Assembly (NCBI GenBank): GCA_020354125.1
Contig: CP070643.1
Coordinates: 1,774,147 to 1,819,305 of the forward strand
DNA: 45,159 nt
Reading direction: 5' to 3'
Source: Betaproteobacteria bacterium
Lineage (GTDB): Bacteria; Pseudomonadota; Gammaproteobacteria; Burkholderiales; Eutrophovitaceae
Positions within the stretch are counted from its first letter, which is position 1. Each line of letters opens with the position of its first letter. This document shows, piece after piece, positions 20,602 to 28,861 of the stretch. The position numbers were made by a program, and so were the translations under genes. The notes under the pieces are model-generated. The model worked only from the letters and a program-made list of their open reading frames with translations. It was not told the DNA's origin and did no database searches.

Positions 20602-22992
20602 TCATGATAGACGAGAGATCTCGCTGGTGACACGCGGGCCGGCGATAGGACCGCTTCGTCCCTCGTGCCCTGAGTCGGCAGGCGCCTGGTTCGACCGTGC
20701 AATTTCCATTTTTCGGCGGCTTGCACCGTCCAGCGAATGCAACCGATCGCTCAGTAATTCCGCAGCTGCCTGCATCAACTGCTCTGCAATCACGTCCACA
20801 TGGCGACTGCGCCATTGCTCCAGTTCGGTGCCCTTTACCCAGCGGTTGAATGCCCCCAACGCCGGTCCGCAGTGGATCTGGTAGTCGACTTGTTGCTCCT
20901 CGCTGCCATTCAGTGCCAGACGCATGGTATGGACAAAGTACCAGCGGAAGATCAGTGCCATCTTGTGTTTTGCGTCACGCTCGGCCCTCTGTACTTGCCC
21001 GGGGTCATGGACCAGGTAGTAGGCACGGGTCTCGTCCCACACGGTGGAGATGGGCCGCCTGAAGTATTTATCCTCGAGCTCTTTGCGGGTCTGCTGATCC
21101 AACGCCTCCAGCGAACCATGCTGACAATAGAGCGCATAGAGCTTGTTGGCGCGTGCCGGAAAGAACAACCCCTTCTTGAGTACTTGAATCCTGGCGCCGA
21201 GCTCGAACATGTCGCCGGCCGGCGCATAGGCGGTGTCACGAACATCCATGCGTTGCAGCAGGTCCTTTGCCGCCTCGCTGGTGCCAGCCTCCACGGTGCA
21301 CTGGTTGATCGAACCGGTTAAGACAAAGTCGGCGCCGAGTATGAAGGCTCCAGCGACCGCCTCCGGCGTGCCTATTCCTCCCGCGGCCCCGACGTGTACT
21401 TCATGTGCGTAGCGCAGCTTGCCGACGAGCTCATCGCGCAATCGAACCATGCTCGGAATCAGTGTCATTGCGACTGCCTGATCGGTATGGCCGCCGGAGT
21501 CGGCTTCCGCGCACAAAGCATCGGCCATCGGAACCTGGCTGGACAGTCGCGCTTGTTCTGCGGTGACCTTGCCTTCGGCCAACAACTTCGCGACGATGTC
21601 TGGCGGCGCAGGGCTCAGAAACGCTTCGGCCACCTCGGTTCGCGAAACCTTGGCGAGCACAGTGTGATCGCACGCGACATTACCGTGCGGTTGTTCACGC
21701 AGGCCGTGGAGGCGATATCTCACCAAGGCAGGGGTCATTTCGATATAGCTCGCCGCCTCGACATTTCTGACGCCGAGCTGGAGAAAAAGATCTACCGTTT
21801 GCTCCTCCAGTTCAGGCCGCTCCAGGCTATAGAGCAGATTCATTCCATAGGCCTGGTCAACCGACAACTCCGCCTGGATGGAGCGGATCGCGTTCTCGAT
21901 TTCGGATATCTGCAGCCCGCCTGTCCCAAAATAGCCGAGCAAGCCAGCCTTCCCCATAGCCACGACCAACTGTTGCGAAGCGATTCCCTTGTACATCGCC
22001 CCGGCGACGTAGGCATATTTCAGGTTGAAGCGCTCCCGAAAAGACTGGCTTCCCAATGCCTCCGGGGTCAGCCGGTGGGAAGCCACGGGTGCCTGAGAAA
22101 CGGTCTTCAACGGGGAAGGACTGCCGCTGTGGCGAACTGGAGCCGGTTTCGCTTCGGCCTTGATTTTTTGCACCAGCTTCGTCAGCACTTTTCCCGGACC
22201 GAGCTCCTCGAACTGCGTCTCGCCGCGCTCGATCAGGTATTCGATCGTTTGCGTCCACCGGACCGGACGCATGATCTGGGCTTGCAAAGTTTCCTTGATA
22301 CGGTGAGGCTCATACGGTTGAGCATATACGTTGGAGATCACCGGCAGCTTGGGTTCCGAGAAGTAGATCGTGTCCAGGAGCTCGCCAAATTTCGCCGCGG
22401 CCGCCTGCATCTGGCGCGAGTGAAACGCGGCGCTCACGTTAAGCGGAATAACCGTCGCACCTCGAGCCTCGAAGGCAGTACTTGCACGATCGAGATGCTC
22501 GCGCAAACCAGAGACGACAAATTGCGACGGGGCATTGTAGTTGGCTATATCGATTTCGGAGAGACCATGCTCTGTCAGGACGGTCGCTATCGCGTTTTCG
22601 TCGAGACCTACAATTGCGGCCATCGCCCCGCCGCGGGCCTCACTCATCAATTGTCCGCGGCGCTGGACCAGCCGCAGGCCGGTCTCGAAATCGAACACGC
22701 CTGAGGCGAACAGCGCGGCATATTCTCCAAGACTATGTCCGGCAAGATAATCAGGCACACGACCACCTTGGGAGACCCTGTGCATATAGGACAGAGTGCT
22801 CACCACGAACAAGGCCGGTTGGGTATACGCGGTGTGGTTCAGGCTTTGTTCGGGATCTTCCAGGCAGAGACGCTCGATCGAGTAGCCGAGGATAGCATCA
22901 GCTTTCGCCGTAACATCCTTGAACGAGCCAAACAACTTTTCACCCATTCCTCTGATCTGGGACCCTTGACCGGGAAAGATGAATGTCGTCAT
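20602..22992 (-). CDS. Trans-acting malonyl acyltransferase-enoylreductase bidomain protein (AT-ER)
   Basis: I prefer the ATG at 22992, because it is followed directly by the family's start TTFIFPGQGSQ; the frame stays open to 23145. The 796-residue protein has an FabD-like AT (1-290) with AGHSLGEYAAL (Ser87) and SAAFHSRQM (His191). This is followed by a PfaD-type FMN enoylreductase (about 330-760) with GYFGTGGL, VHVGAAGGIGTPEAVAGAF and GADFVLTGSINQCTVEAG. This is the standard architecture of trans-AT polyketide helper enzymes: the AT loads malonyl on the ACPs of the AT-less synthase and the ER saturates enoyl intermediates. It is the first gene of the minus-strand operon, with a 195-base divergent spacer before it. 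Confidence 0.93.
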   Translation of the reverse strand: MTTFIFPGQGSQIRGMGEKLFGSFKDVTAKADAILGYSIERLCLEDPEQSLNHTAYTQPALFVVSTLSYMHRVSQGGRVPDYLAGHSLGEYAALFASGVFDFETGLRLVQRRGQLMSEARGGAMAAIVGLDENAIATVLTEHGLSEIDIANYNAPSQFVVSGLREHLDRASTAFEARGATVIPLNVSAAFHSRQMQAAAAKFGELLDTIYFSEPKLPVISNVYAQPYEPHRIKETLQAQIMRPVRWTQTIEYLIERGETQFEELGPGKVLTKLVQKIKAEAKPAPVRHSGSPSPLKTVSQAPVASHRLTPEALGSQSFRERFNLKYAYVAGAMYKGIASQQLVVAMGKAGLLGYFGTGGLQISEIENAIRSIQAELSVDQAYGMNLLYSLERPELEEQTVDLFLQLGVRNVEAASYIEMTPALVRYRLHGLREQPHGNVACDHTVLAKVSRTEVAEAFLSPAPPDIVAKLLAEGKVTAEQARLSSQVPMADALCAEADSGGHTDQAVAMTLIPSMVRLRDELVGKLRYAHEVHVGAAGGIGTPEAVAGAFILGADFVLTGSINQCTVEAGTSEAAKDLLQRMDVRDTAYAPAGDMFELGARIQVLKKGLFFPARANKLYALYCQHGSLEALDQQTRKELEDKYFRRPISTVWDETRAYYLVHDPGQVQRAERDAKHKMALIFRWYFVHTMRLALNGSEEQQVDYQIHCGPALGAFNRWVKGTELEQWRSRHVDVIAEQLMQAAAELLSDRLHSLDGASRRKMEIARSNQAPADSGHEGRSGPIAGPRVTSEISRLS

Positions 22993-23187
22993 GCCTGGCA
23001 CTGAAACATTGTTATGGCGCTCCTGCAATTTGTTGCTGTGCAATACGGATTGCCTGCAGCTACTGGTGGCCTCAATGGCCCGTACATAGGATACTGTCAA
23101 TTGCATCGCGGTGGGAGGTACCCCACGGTTTTCCCCGTGTGTCAAGCTGTTTCTGTCAATCTGATCAGGTAAAGGGCAACTCGAATA
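22993..23187. promoter_or_regulatory. Divergent spacer with likely promoters for the biosynthetic operon and the cyclase gene
   Basis: On the minus strand the hexamer TTGACA occurs three times (23159-23154, 23145-23140, 23100-23095), consistent with -35 elements, but no good -10 box lies at the right distance. Two short stems overlap: GTGGG/CCCAC (23111-23126) and CACGG/CCGTG (23124-23139). They are mutually exclusive, yet only five base pairs each, so may be chance. The plus-strand cyclase start has AAAGGG upstream. Confidence 0.4.
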
Positions 23188-26100
23188 GTGAGTGATTTAG
23201 CAAGCTGGCTCGACGGCCTCGGGCTCGGCAAGTATGCAAGTGTGTTGGCTGAGAATGAGGTGGATTTCGAGGTATTACCAGACTTGAAAGAGCAGGATCT
23301 GGAGAAGATCGGCCTTCCGCTCGGAGCGCGCAAGAAGCTGCTCCGGGCAGTCGCCGCAATCGAGTCTGCTCCTCCGGAGGTGCCGGCTAAAGACTTGCGG
23401 TCTCCGACAGTCACAAGGGCCGAAGCGCCGCCGGCAACCGATTCGCCCGATGCTGACAAGCTCGTGACCGGGGAGCGGCGCCAACTCACCGTGCTCTTCT
23501 GCGACATGGTGGGCTTTACCGAGTTAGCCTCACGTCTCGATCCGGAAATCCTGGAAGGTATCGTTCGTCGTTACGAGGATGCCTGTGCGGCAGCCGTTAC
23601 GCGCTATGACGGTTATGTATTTCAGCGCATGGGTGACGGTATTGTGGCTTTTTTTGGCTACCCGCTCGCTCACGAAAGCCCCGCCGAACGTGCTGTGCAC
23701 GCCGGGCTTGAGATCATCAGCGTGTTGGCCAAACTTGAGTTCGCAGATATCGGACGACTTCAGGTTCGAATAGGCATTGCCACTGGGCTGGTGGTGATCT
23801 CCAGTGGGACGAAAGGTGCGGTGGGTGAGGCCATGAATCTGGCTGCTCGGCTGCAAGGGATAGCGCAACCGGACAGCATCGTGATCGGCGATCAGGTACA
23901 TCGCCTTTGTGCCGGCGCCTTCGAGTACGAGGAACTGCCCGAACAGACTTTGAAGGGTATCTCGCAGCCGACGCAGGCCTTTCGCGTGCTAGGCGTGAAT
24001 GAAGCTGTCAGCCGTTTCGAGGCGGCTACTCAGGGAGAACTCACCCCTATGGTGGGGCGAGAGCAGGAGATCAGTCTGCTGATGGAGCGCTGGGAACTTG
24101 CTCAGGATGGCGAAGGCCAGGTCGTCCTGCTGTCTGGAGAGCCTGGCATTGGCAAGAGCCGGATTCTGAGTGCGCTACGTGACCGGATCAAATCCAAGGG
24201 CGCCAGAACGATTGCATTCCAGTGCTCGCCGTTTTACGTCAACACCCCCTTCTACCCCAGCATCCACAACTTCGAACGTTCATTTCAGTTCAAACCTGAA
24301 GAACCCCCGGCGTCAAAACTCGACAAGCTTGAAGCGCTGGTGGTGGGTAGTTACGGCAGACCCGTGGGGGATGTTCGCTTTCTCGCCTCCTTGCTTTCAA
24401 TCCCGTATGAGGATCGCTATGGGCCGCTGTCCATGACCCCGCAACGACAGAAGGAGGAGACCCTGCGTTCGCTGGTAGAACTGACACAGGCAGTTGCCCG
24501 CAGGCAAGCGGTTCTGCTGTTGTTCGAGGATGCGCATTGGGCGGACTTCAGCACTCTGGAAGTGTTGGACATGCTCGTTGCAGGAGCCACCACTACTCCT
24601 ATGCTCATCGTCATCAGCCACCGCCCGGAGTTCAAGTCGCGCTGGTCGGAACATGGTCACGTAGTGGCCCTCAACCTTTCCAAGCTCACCAGAGCGCAGT
24701 GCACCGCCGTGATCTCGGAATTAGCGGGGAACAAGGCACTGCCGACGGGTCTCGTCGACGACATCATCAAGAAGACTGACGGAGTACCGTTGTTCGTAGA
24801 GGAACTCACGAAGTCGATTCTCGAGTCGGGACAACTCAGCGACACGGGCGATCAATACGAGTATGCGGGAGGTGCAGATGGCATCACCATCCCGGCTACT
24901 TTGCGAGACGCCCTGATGGGCCGACTGGATCGCTATCAGCCCGCCAAGGAAGCTGCCCAGATTGCGGCGGCAATCGGCCGCGAGTTCAGCTACGAGCTGA
25001 TCTCCGCGGTTGCACCCCAAGCCAAGGCCGAACTGGACGAGGCGCTGGCGCAGCTCTCGGATTCCGGACTTGTATTCAGGCGCGGGACCATTCCCAATGC
25101 AGTGTTCACATTCAAGCATGCGCTGGTTCGGGAAACCGCTTACGACTCACTGCTCAAAAGCCGGCGCCAGGAGTTGCACCGCAAGATCGCTCACGTCATG
25201 GAAGAGCGCTTTCCCGCCATTAAGGAAACTGAGCCGGAGATATTGGCCCACCACTGTGCACAAGGGAACATGACGCCTGAGGCGGTCTCATACTGGATCA
25301 AGGCGGGACAGCGAGCGGAGGATCACTCCGCCTACAGAGAAGCACTTGGCCATATCGATAACGGTCTGAGATTATTGCCCAGTCTACCGACCGGCACAGA
25401 GCGCGAACGCCAGGAGCTTGGGCTACAGACAAGCAGGGCGGCCGCATTGCAGGCGACCCAAGGGTTTGCCAGCAAGGAAACCGGCGAGGCCTACTCTCGT
25501 GCCCGTGAACTCTGCGCGGAGTTGGGGAATGCGCCTGAGGTCTTTCCTGTTCTGCACGGAATATTCCTGTTTCATATGCTCCGCGGCGAGGTTCAAGCCG
25601 GCTATGACGTTGCAACCGAGTGTAACGCGCGCGCTCAGGGCCAGGACCAGGACATTCCGCTTATGTTCGGTCACCGAAGTCTGGGGTCGGCGCTATTGCA
25701 TCTGGGCAAATTTTCTGACGCCGCCGAGCATCTGAGAGAAATGCGGAGACTGGCTGAGACAACGTCCGCTGAATTCAGCAGCAATGTGTACGGCTTGCAC
25801 CCGCGCACGGCAGCTCCTTGTTTCCTGTCATTGGCTGATTTCGCATGCGGATACCCGATTCGAGCCGAGGCGGCGGCAGCCGACGCGGTCGACCACGCCG
25901 AGCAACTTGGTTACCTGCACAACCTGTGCTACGCGCTGTATTGGTCCAACATGACAAATATTCAGTTGGGCAAGTTCGACTTGGTGCGAGAGCGCGCAGT
26001 GCGGCTGCAATCACTCGGCCGCGAAGAGGGGTATCCGCAGTGGACAGCGTTCGGCGTGTTTCAGGAAGGCCTTGCCATTGCACGACTTGGCGATTGCGAA

Positions 26101-26565
26101 AACGGGGCGACGCACATGCAGCAAGGGATCAACGACTACCGGGCGCTCGACTCAGTGCTGTATCTGCCTTTCATGGATTCGCAGCTGGCCATCGCTCTCG
26201 CCAGCACCGGGCACCAGGATGAGGCCATGGCCACAATTAGCAACGCAATACTTCAGGCGCAGGGGACACAGGAATTGTGGTTCGAGGCGGAGATTCATCG
26301 CATTCAGGGTGACTTGCTGCAACGGAGCACGCCGGACGCCGCGGAGGCCTCATATCGGCGAGGGCTCGACGTCGCGCGCGAGCAACGCGCAAAGGCCTGG
26401 GAACTGCGAGCCGCCACTAGCCTGGCACGCCTCCTCGTAGACCAAGGTAGCAGCAAGCAGGCGCATGAGCTGCTGGCCCCCGTGCATGTGTGGTTCACAG
26501 AGGGGCACGAGTCGCCAGACCTGCAAGAAGCAAAGCAGCTGCTGGAGAAATTAGGATCTACCTGA
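23188..26565 (+). CDS. SAM domain, class III adenylate/guanylate cyclase, AAA-type ATPase and TPR protein
   Basis: The start is GTG 23188 (MSDLASWLDGLGLGKYA) with AAAGGG upstream. Order over 1125 residues: N-terminal SAM domain (1-60); class III nucleotidyl cyclase domain (about 95-275) with metal-binding Asp in FCDMVGFTELA, MGDGIVAFFG and AVGEAMNLAARLQ; ATPase with P-loop SGEPGIGKS near 317 and LLLFEDAHWAD; then a long TPR-like C-terminus ending in the typical WFTEG/LQEAKQLLEKL tail. Such soluble proteins are thought to couple cyclic-nucleotide synthesis to ATPase and TPR sensing. The gene is divergent from the biosynthetic operon, so it could regulate it, though the family is common and the link is positional only. 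Confidence 0.9.
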   Translation: MSDLASWLDGLGLGKYASVLAENEVDFEVLPDLKEQDLEKIGLPLGARKKLLRAVAAIESAPPEVPAKDLRSPTVTRAEAPPATDSPDADKLVTGERRQLTVLFCDMVGFTELASRLDPEILEGIVRRYEDACAAAVTRYDGYVFQRMGDGIVAFFGYPLAHESPAERAVHAGLEIISVLAKLEFADIGRLQVRIGIATGLVVISSGTKGAVGEAMNLAARLQGIAQPDSIVIGDQVHRLCAGAFEYEELPEQTLKGISQPTQAFRVLGVNEAVSRFEAATQGELTPMVGREQEISLLMERWELAQDGEGQVVLLSGEPGIGKSRILSALRDRIKSKGARTIAFQCSPFYVNTPFYPSIHNFERSFQFKPEEPPASKLDKLEALVVGSYGRPVGDVRFLASLLSIPYEDRYGPLSMTPQRQKEETLRSLVELTQAVARRQAVLLLFEDAHWADFSTLEVLDMLVAGATTTPMLIVISHRPEFKSRWSEHGHVVALNLSKLTRAQCTAVISELAGNKALPTGLVDDIIKKTDGVPLFVEELTKSILESGQLSDTGDQYEYAGGADGITIPATLRDALMGRLDRYQPAKEAAQIAAAIGREFSYELISAVAPQAKAELDEALAQLSDSGLVFRRGTIPNAVFTFKHALVRETAYDSLLKSRRQELHRKIAHVMEERFPAIKETEPEILAHHCAQGNMTPEAVSYWIKAGQRAEDHSAYREALGHIDNGLRLLPSLPTGTERERQELGLQTSRAAALQATQGFASKETGEAYSRARELCAELGNAPEVFPVLHGIFLFHMLRGEVQAGYDVATECNARAQGQDQDIPLMFGHRSLGSALLHLGKFSDAAEHLREMRRLAETTSAEFSSNVYGLHPRTAAPCFLSLADFACGYPIRAEAAAADAVDHAEQLGYLHNLCYALYWSNMTNIQLGKFDLVRERAVRLQSLGREEGYPQWTAFGVFQEGLAIARLGDCENGATHMQQGINDYRALDSVLYLPFMDSQLAIALASTGHQDEAMATISNAILQAQGTQELWFEAEIHRIQGDLLQRSTPDAAEASYRRGLDVAREQRAKAWELRAATSLARLLVDQGSSKQAHELLAPVHVWFTEGHESPDLQEAKQLLEKLGST

Positions 26566-26807
26566 CAAAAGGTTGTGCAACTCGGTTCGCGACGCGCGCC
26601 GTTGCCTTGCTAATCGACGTAGCGCTGTGTACCGCTGGATTGCTTCACGATAATCGGCCCAATGAAGGGCAAGACTCGACCTCATGCTACGCTGCGAAAC
26701 CTCGCAAAATGTTCAAACGCGCTGCAGTTTGCGTCCCATCCGAGGCCGCTTACGTTATGTGTTCATTTGAACGTACCTTCGACAATCCAGCATTCGCAAG
26801 GTAAACA

Positions 26808-27563
26808 GTGAAGCACTGTATTAGTTGGCAGCATCCGCCTTCGCATCTCGATCTGTGCGCAAGCGCCGTAGATGTCTGGAAAGTGCACATCGACGACGAC
26901 CAGACAGACGAACCTGACCTGCATGATCTCTCCGACTCCGAGCGCGATCGCGCGAGCCGCTTCCGCTTTGCTGTAGATCGCCGCCGCTTCGTAAAATCGC
27001 ATAGTGCGCTACGCGCCATCCTGGCGACTTACATCGGCGCTTCGCCCCGAGCTCTGGTCTTCGGTCAGGCCGTTCACGGCAAACCATTTCTCGTTGCACC
27101 ACGCCAGGCGCAAAAGCTGCGCTATAACCTGAGTCACTCGGGCGATCTTGCGCTGATCGCCATCAGCGTGGGGCGCGAAGTGGGGATCGATCTGGAGCGT
27201 AACCGCCCCATGGAAGACTTGAGTGGCGTGGTCAATCGTTTCTTCTCGACGGCGGAGCGGGAAGCCCTTGCACGCGTGGCAGCGAAAGATCGAGAGCAGG
27301 CATTCCTGTCGACCTGGGTGCTCAAGGAAGCCTACCTCAAGGCCAGCGGCGAGGGCCTGCTACGCAGCCTCGATGCATTCGACGTAACTATTGCCGAGGA
27401 CGAGCCGCGGTTGCTAGAGGTGCGTGACCGTGTTGGCGATGCCTCGCGCTGGTCTTTGCGGCGGTTACGGCCAAGAGACGATTTTGTCGCAGCGCTCGCA
27501 GTCGCGGGCGACGGCTGGCAACTCCGCCAATGGGTGTGGGCCGGATCGTCGCAGCCGCGCTAA
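26808..27563 (+). CDS. Sfp-type 4'-phosphopantetheinyl transferase
   Basis: GTG start with AAGG seven bases upstream; 251 residues. It has the family's core motifs: NLSHSGDLALIAIS, VGIDLERNR with magnesium ligands Asp128 and Glu130, RFFSTAEREAL, and WVLKEAYLKASGEGL (170-184) with the catalytic Lys/Glu. These enzymes transfer phosphopantetheine from coenzyme A to the active Ser of carrier proteins. Located just beyond the cyclase gene, it is the likely activator of the four serine-containing ACPs of the neighbouring synthase proteins. The 240 bases before it hold no recognisable gene. Confidence 0.93.
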   Translation: MKHCISWQHPPSHLDLCASAVDVWKVHIDDDQTDEPDLHDLSDSERDRASRFRFAVDRRRFVKSHSALRAILATYIGASPRALVFGQAVHGKPFLVAPRQAQKLRYNLSHSGDLALIAISVGREVGIDLERNRPMEDLSGVVNRFFSTAEREALARVAAKDREQAFLSTWVLKEAYLKASGEGLLRSLDAFDVTIAEDEPRLLEVRDRVGDASRWSLRRLRPRDDFVAALAVAGDGWQLRQWVWAGSSQPR

Positions 27564-27650
27564 CTTGCGCATTGCAAGTTTCGGATTCACGACTCCTGGT
27601 CAATAATCGTCAAGCGCGCACAGTTATCCAGGCGAAAGGATCAAGCCTTC

Positions 27651-28394
27651 ATGCCCGCCAAGAAGCTGTTCTCTCCGGACTCGACTACGCCTTTCGCGCT
27701 CAGCCGATCGAAGGTCGAGCTGTTCATGGACTGCCCACGGTGTTTCTATCTCGATCGACGGCTTGGTATCTCGCGGCCGGCGGGGTTTCCTTTCAATCTG
27801 AACTCCGCCGTCGATGCTCTTTTGAAGACCGAGTTCGACAGCTATCGAAAGTCAGGCGAACCGCACCCGCTGATGGTAGAGACAGGATTAAGGGCCGTGC
27901 CCCACGCGCATGCGCAACTCGACTCATGGCGCAACAATTTCAGGGGTGTGCGGACGGTTCATGCCGGGAGCAACCTTGAAGTCTTTGGAGCGATCGATGA
28001 CCTGTGGCGCGACCTCGATAACGGCGAACTGATGGTGGTGGATTACAAAGCCACTTCAAAGAACGGCGAGGTGAATATCGATGCTGCGTGGCAGGTCAGC
28101 TACAAGCGGCAGATGGAGTTTTACCAGTGGCTGCTGCGGCGGCAAGGCGAAGCGGTGTCTCGCCGCGGATGGTTCGTTTACTGCAACGGCCGGCGCGATC
28201 TACCCTCTTTTGACGGAAAGCTCGAGTTCAGGATCAGTTTAATTCCCTATGATGGGGACGACAGATGGGTTGAAGGCACGCTAATGAAGATCCGGGAAAC
28301 GCTGAGCGCGGCTGACCCACCGGCGATAAACCGTAACTGCGAGTACTGCGTGTTTGCGGCGAAGGCCACAAGTGAGGACCGATATCGTGAATAA
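27651..28394 (+). CDS. RecB/Cas4-like PD-(D/E)XK nuclease domain protein
   Basis: 247 residues from ATG 27651. The nuclease core shows GAIDDLW (Asp116), then VVDYKATSK (Asp131, Lys133), and the downstream KRQMEFYQWLL helix typical of the RecB-type family. Two Cys pairs, CPRC (28, 31) and CEYC (230, 233), bracket the core. This recalls Fe-S-cluster-bearing relatives such as AddB and Cas4, though those use a one-plus-three spacing, so cluster binding is tentative. No CRISPR array or recombinase is nearby. Its stop overlaps the next gene's start by eight bases, so the two are translationally coupled. It probably acts on DNA ends; partner unknown. Confidence 0.8.
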   Translation: MPAKKLFSPDSTTPFALSRSKVELFMDCPRCFYLDRRLGISRPAGFPFNLNSAVDALLKTEFDSYRKSGEPHPLMVETGLRAVPHAHAQLDSWRNNFRGVRTVHAGSNLEVFGAIDDLWRDLDNGELMVVDYKATSKNGEVNIDAAWQVSYKRQMEFYQWLLRRQGEAVSRRGWFVYCNGRRDLPSFDGKLEFRISLIPYDGDDRWVEGTLMKIRETLSAADPPAINRNCEYCVFAAKATSEDRYRE

Positions 28395-28839
28395 GTCGAT
28401 GCTCGTTGCGGTACTCGCCAGCCTCGCCATCACGGGGTTCGCCTGGGCGCAGGAATCGGGCATTGACGCGGCAAAGCAGTTCTTTGCGCAGTATGCCGCG
28501 TTGGAGAACGCCTACGATCCCGGCTTGGCCGATCTCTACGCCGACGAAGCGTTCATCAAGCAAAGTCGAAGCATGCCTATGGGCGAGCCGCGAAAAGTCA
28601 CGGTCTCAGGGCGCAAATACAAAACGCTTCTCCGGGAAAACATGCCGATAGCAAAGGCGCTCGGCGACCGCAGTTCCTACTCGGATGTGACTTACACGCA
28701 GGAAGGCGAGTTCATCCGCATCGATGCGTTGCGATACTCCGAAATGAGAAAACGAACGACCCCGTTCAGCATCGTGGTCGGCCCATCGTCTGGCGGCAAG
28801 TGGCTCATCTATGAGGAGTCGTCCGAGTCGCGACAATAA
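28387..28839 (+). CDS. Small exported protein of unknown function
   Basis: I choose GTG 28387, because GAGG lies eight bases upstream and the resulting product begins with a clean signal peptide (MNKSMLVAVLASLAITGFAWA, cut before QESG). The mature part is about 130 residues and rich in charged residues; it contains FFAQYAALENAYDPGLADLY, which resembles SnoaL/NTF2-like folds, followed by a predicted beta-rich part. It overlaps the nuclease gene by eight bases. I cannot assign a function. It converges on the Rieske-thiamine-diphosphate gene with only 22 bases between stops and no terminator visible. Confidence 0.75.
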   Translation: MNKSMLVAVLASLAITGFAWAQESGIDAAKQFFAQYAALENAYDPGLADLYADEAFIKQSRSMPMGEPRKVTVSGRKYKTLLRENMPIAKALGDRSSYSDVTYTQEGEFIRIDALRYSEMRKRTTPFSIVVGPSSGGKWLIYEESSESRQ

Positions 28840-28861
28840 ACAAGTTTGACAGATGTGAACG

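Noticed and set aside
21394..22704. 436-codon plus-strand open frame inside the AT-ER gene
   Set aside because: Antisense to a well-defined AT-ER; composition and lack of domains indicate a shadow frame.
27651..28394. Cas4 of a CRISPR system
   Set aside because: No repeat-spacer array, cas1 or cas2 is in the window, and the Cys spacing differs from Cas4.
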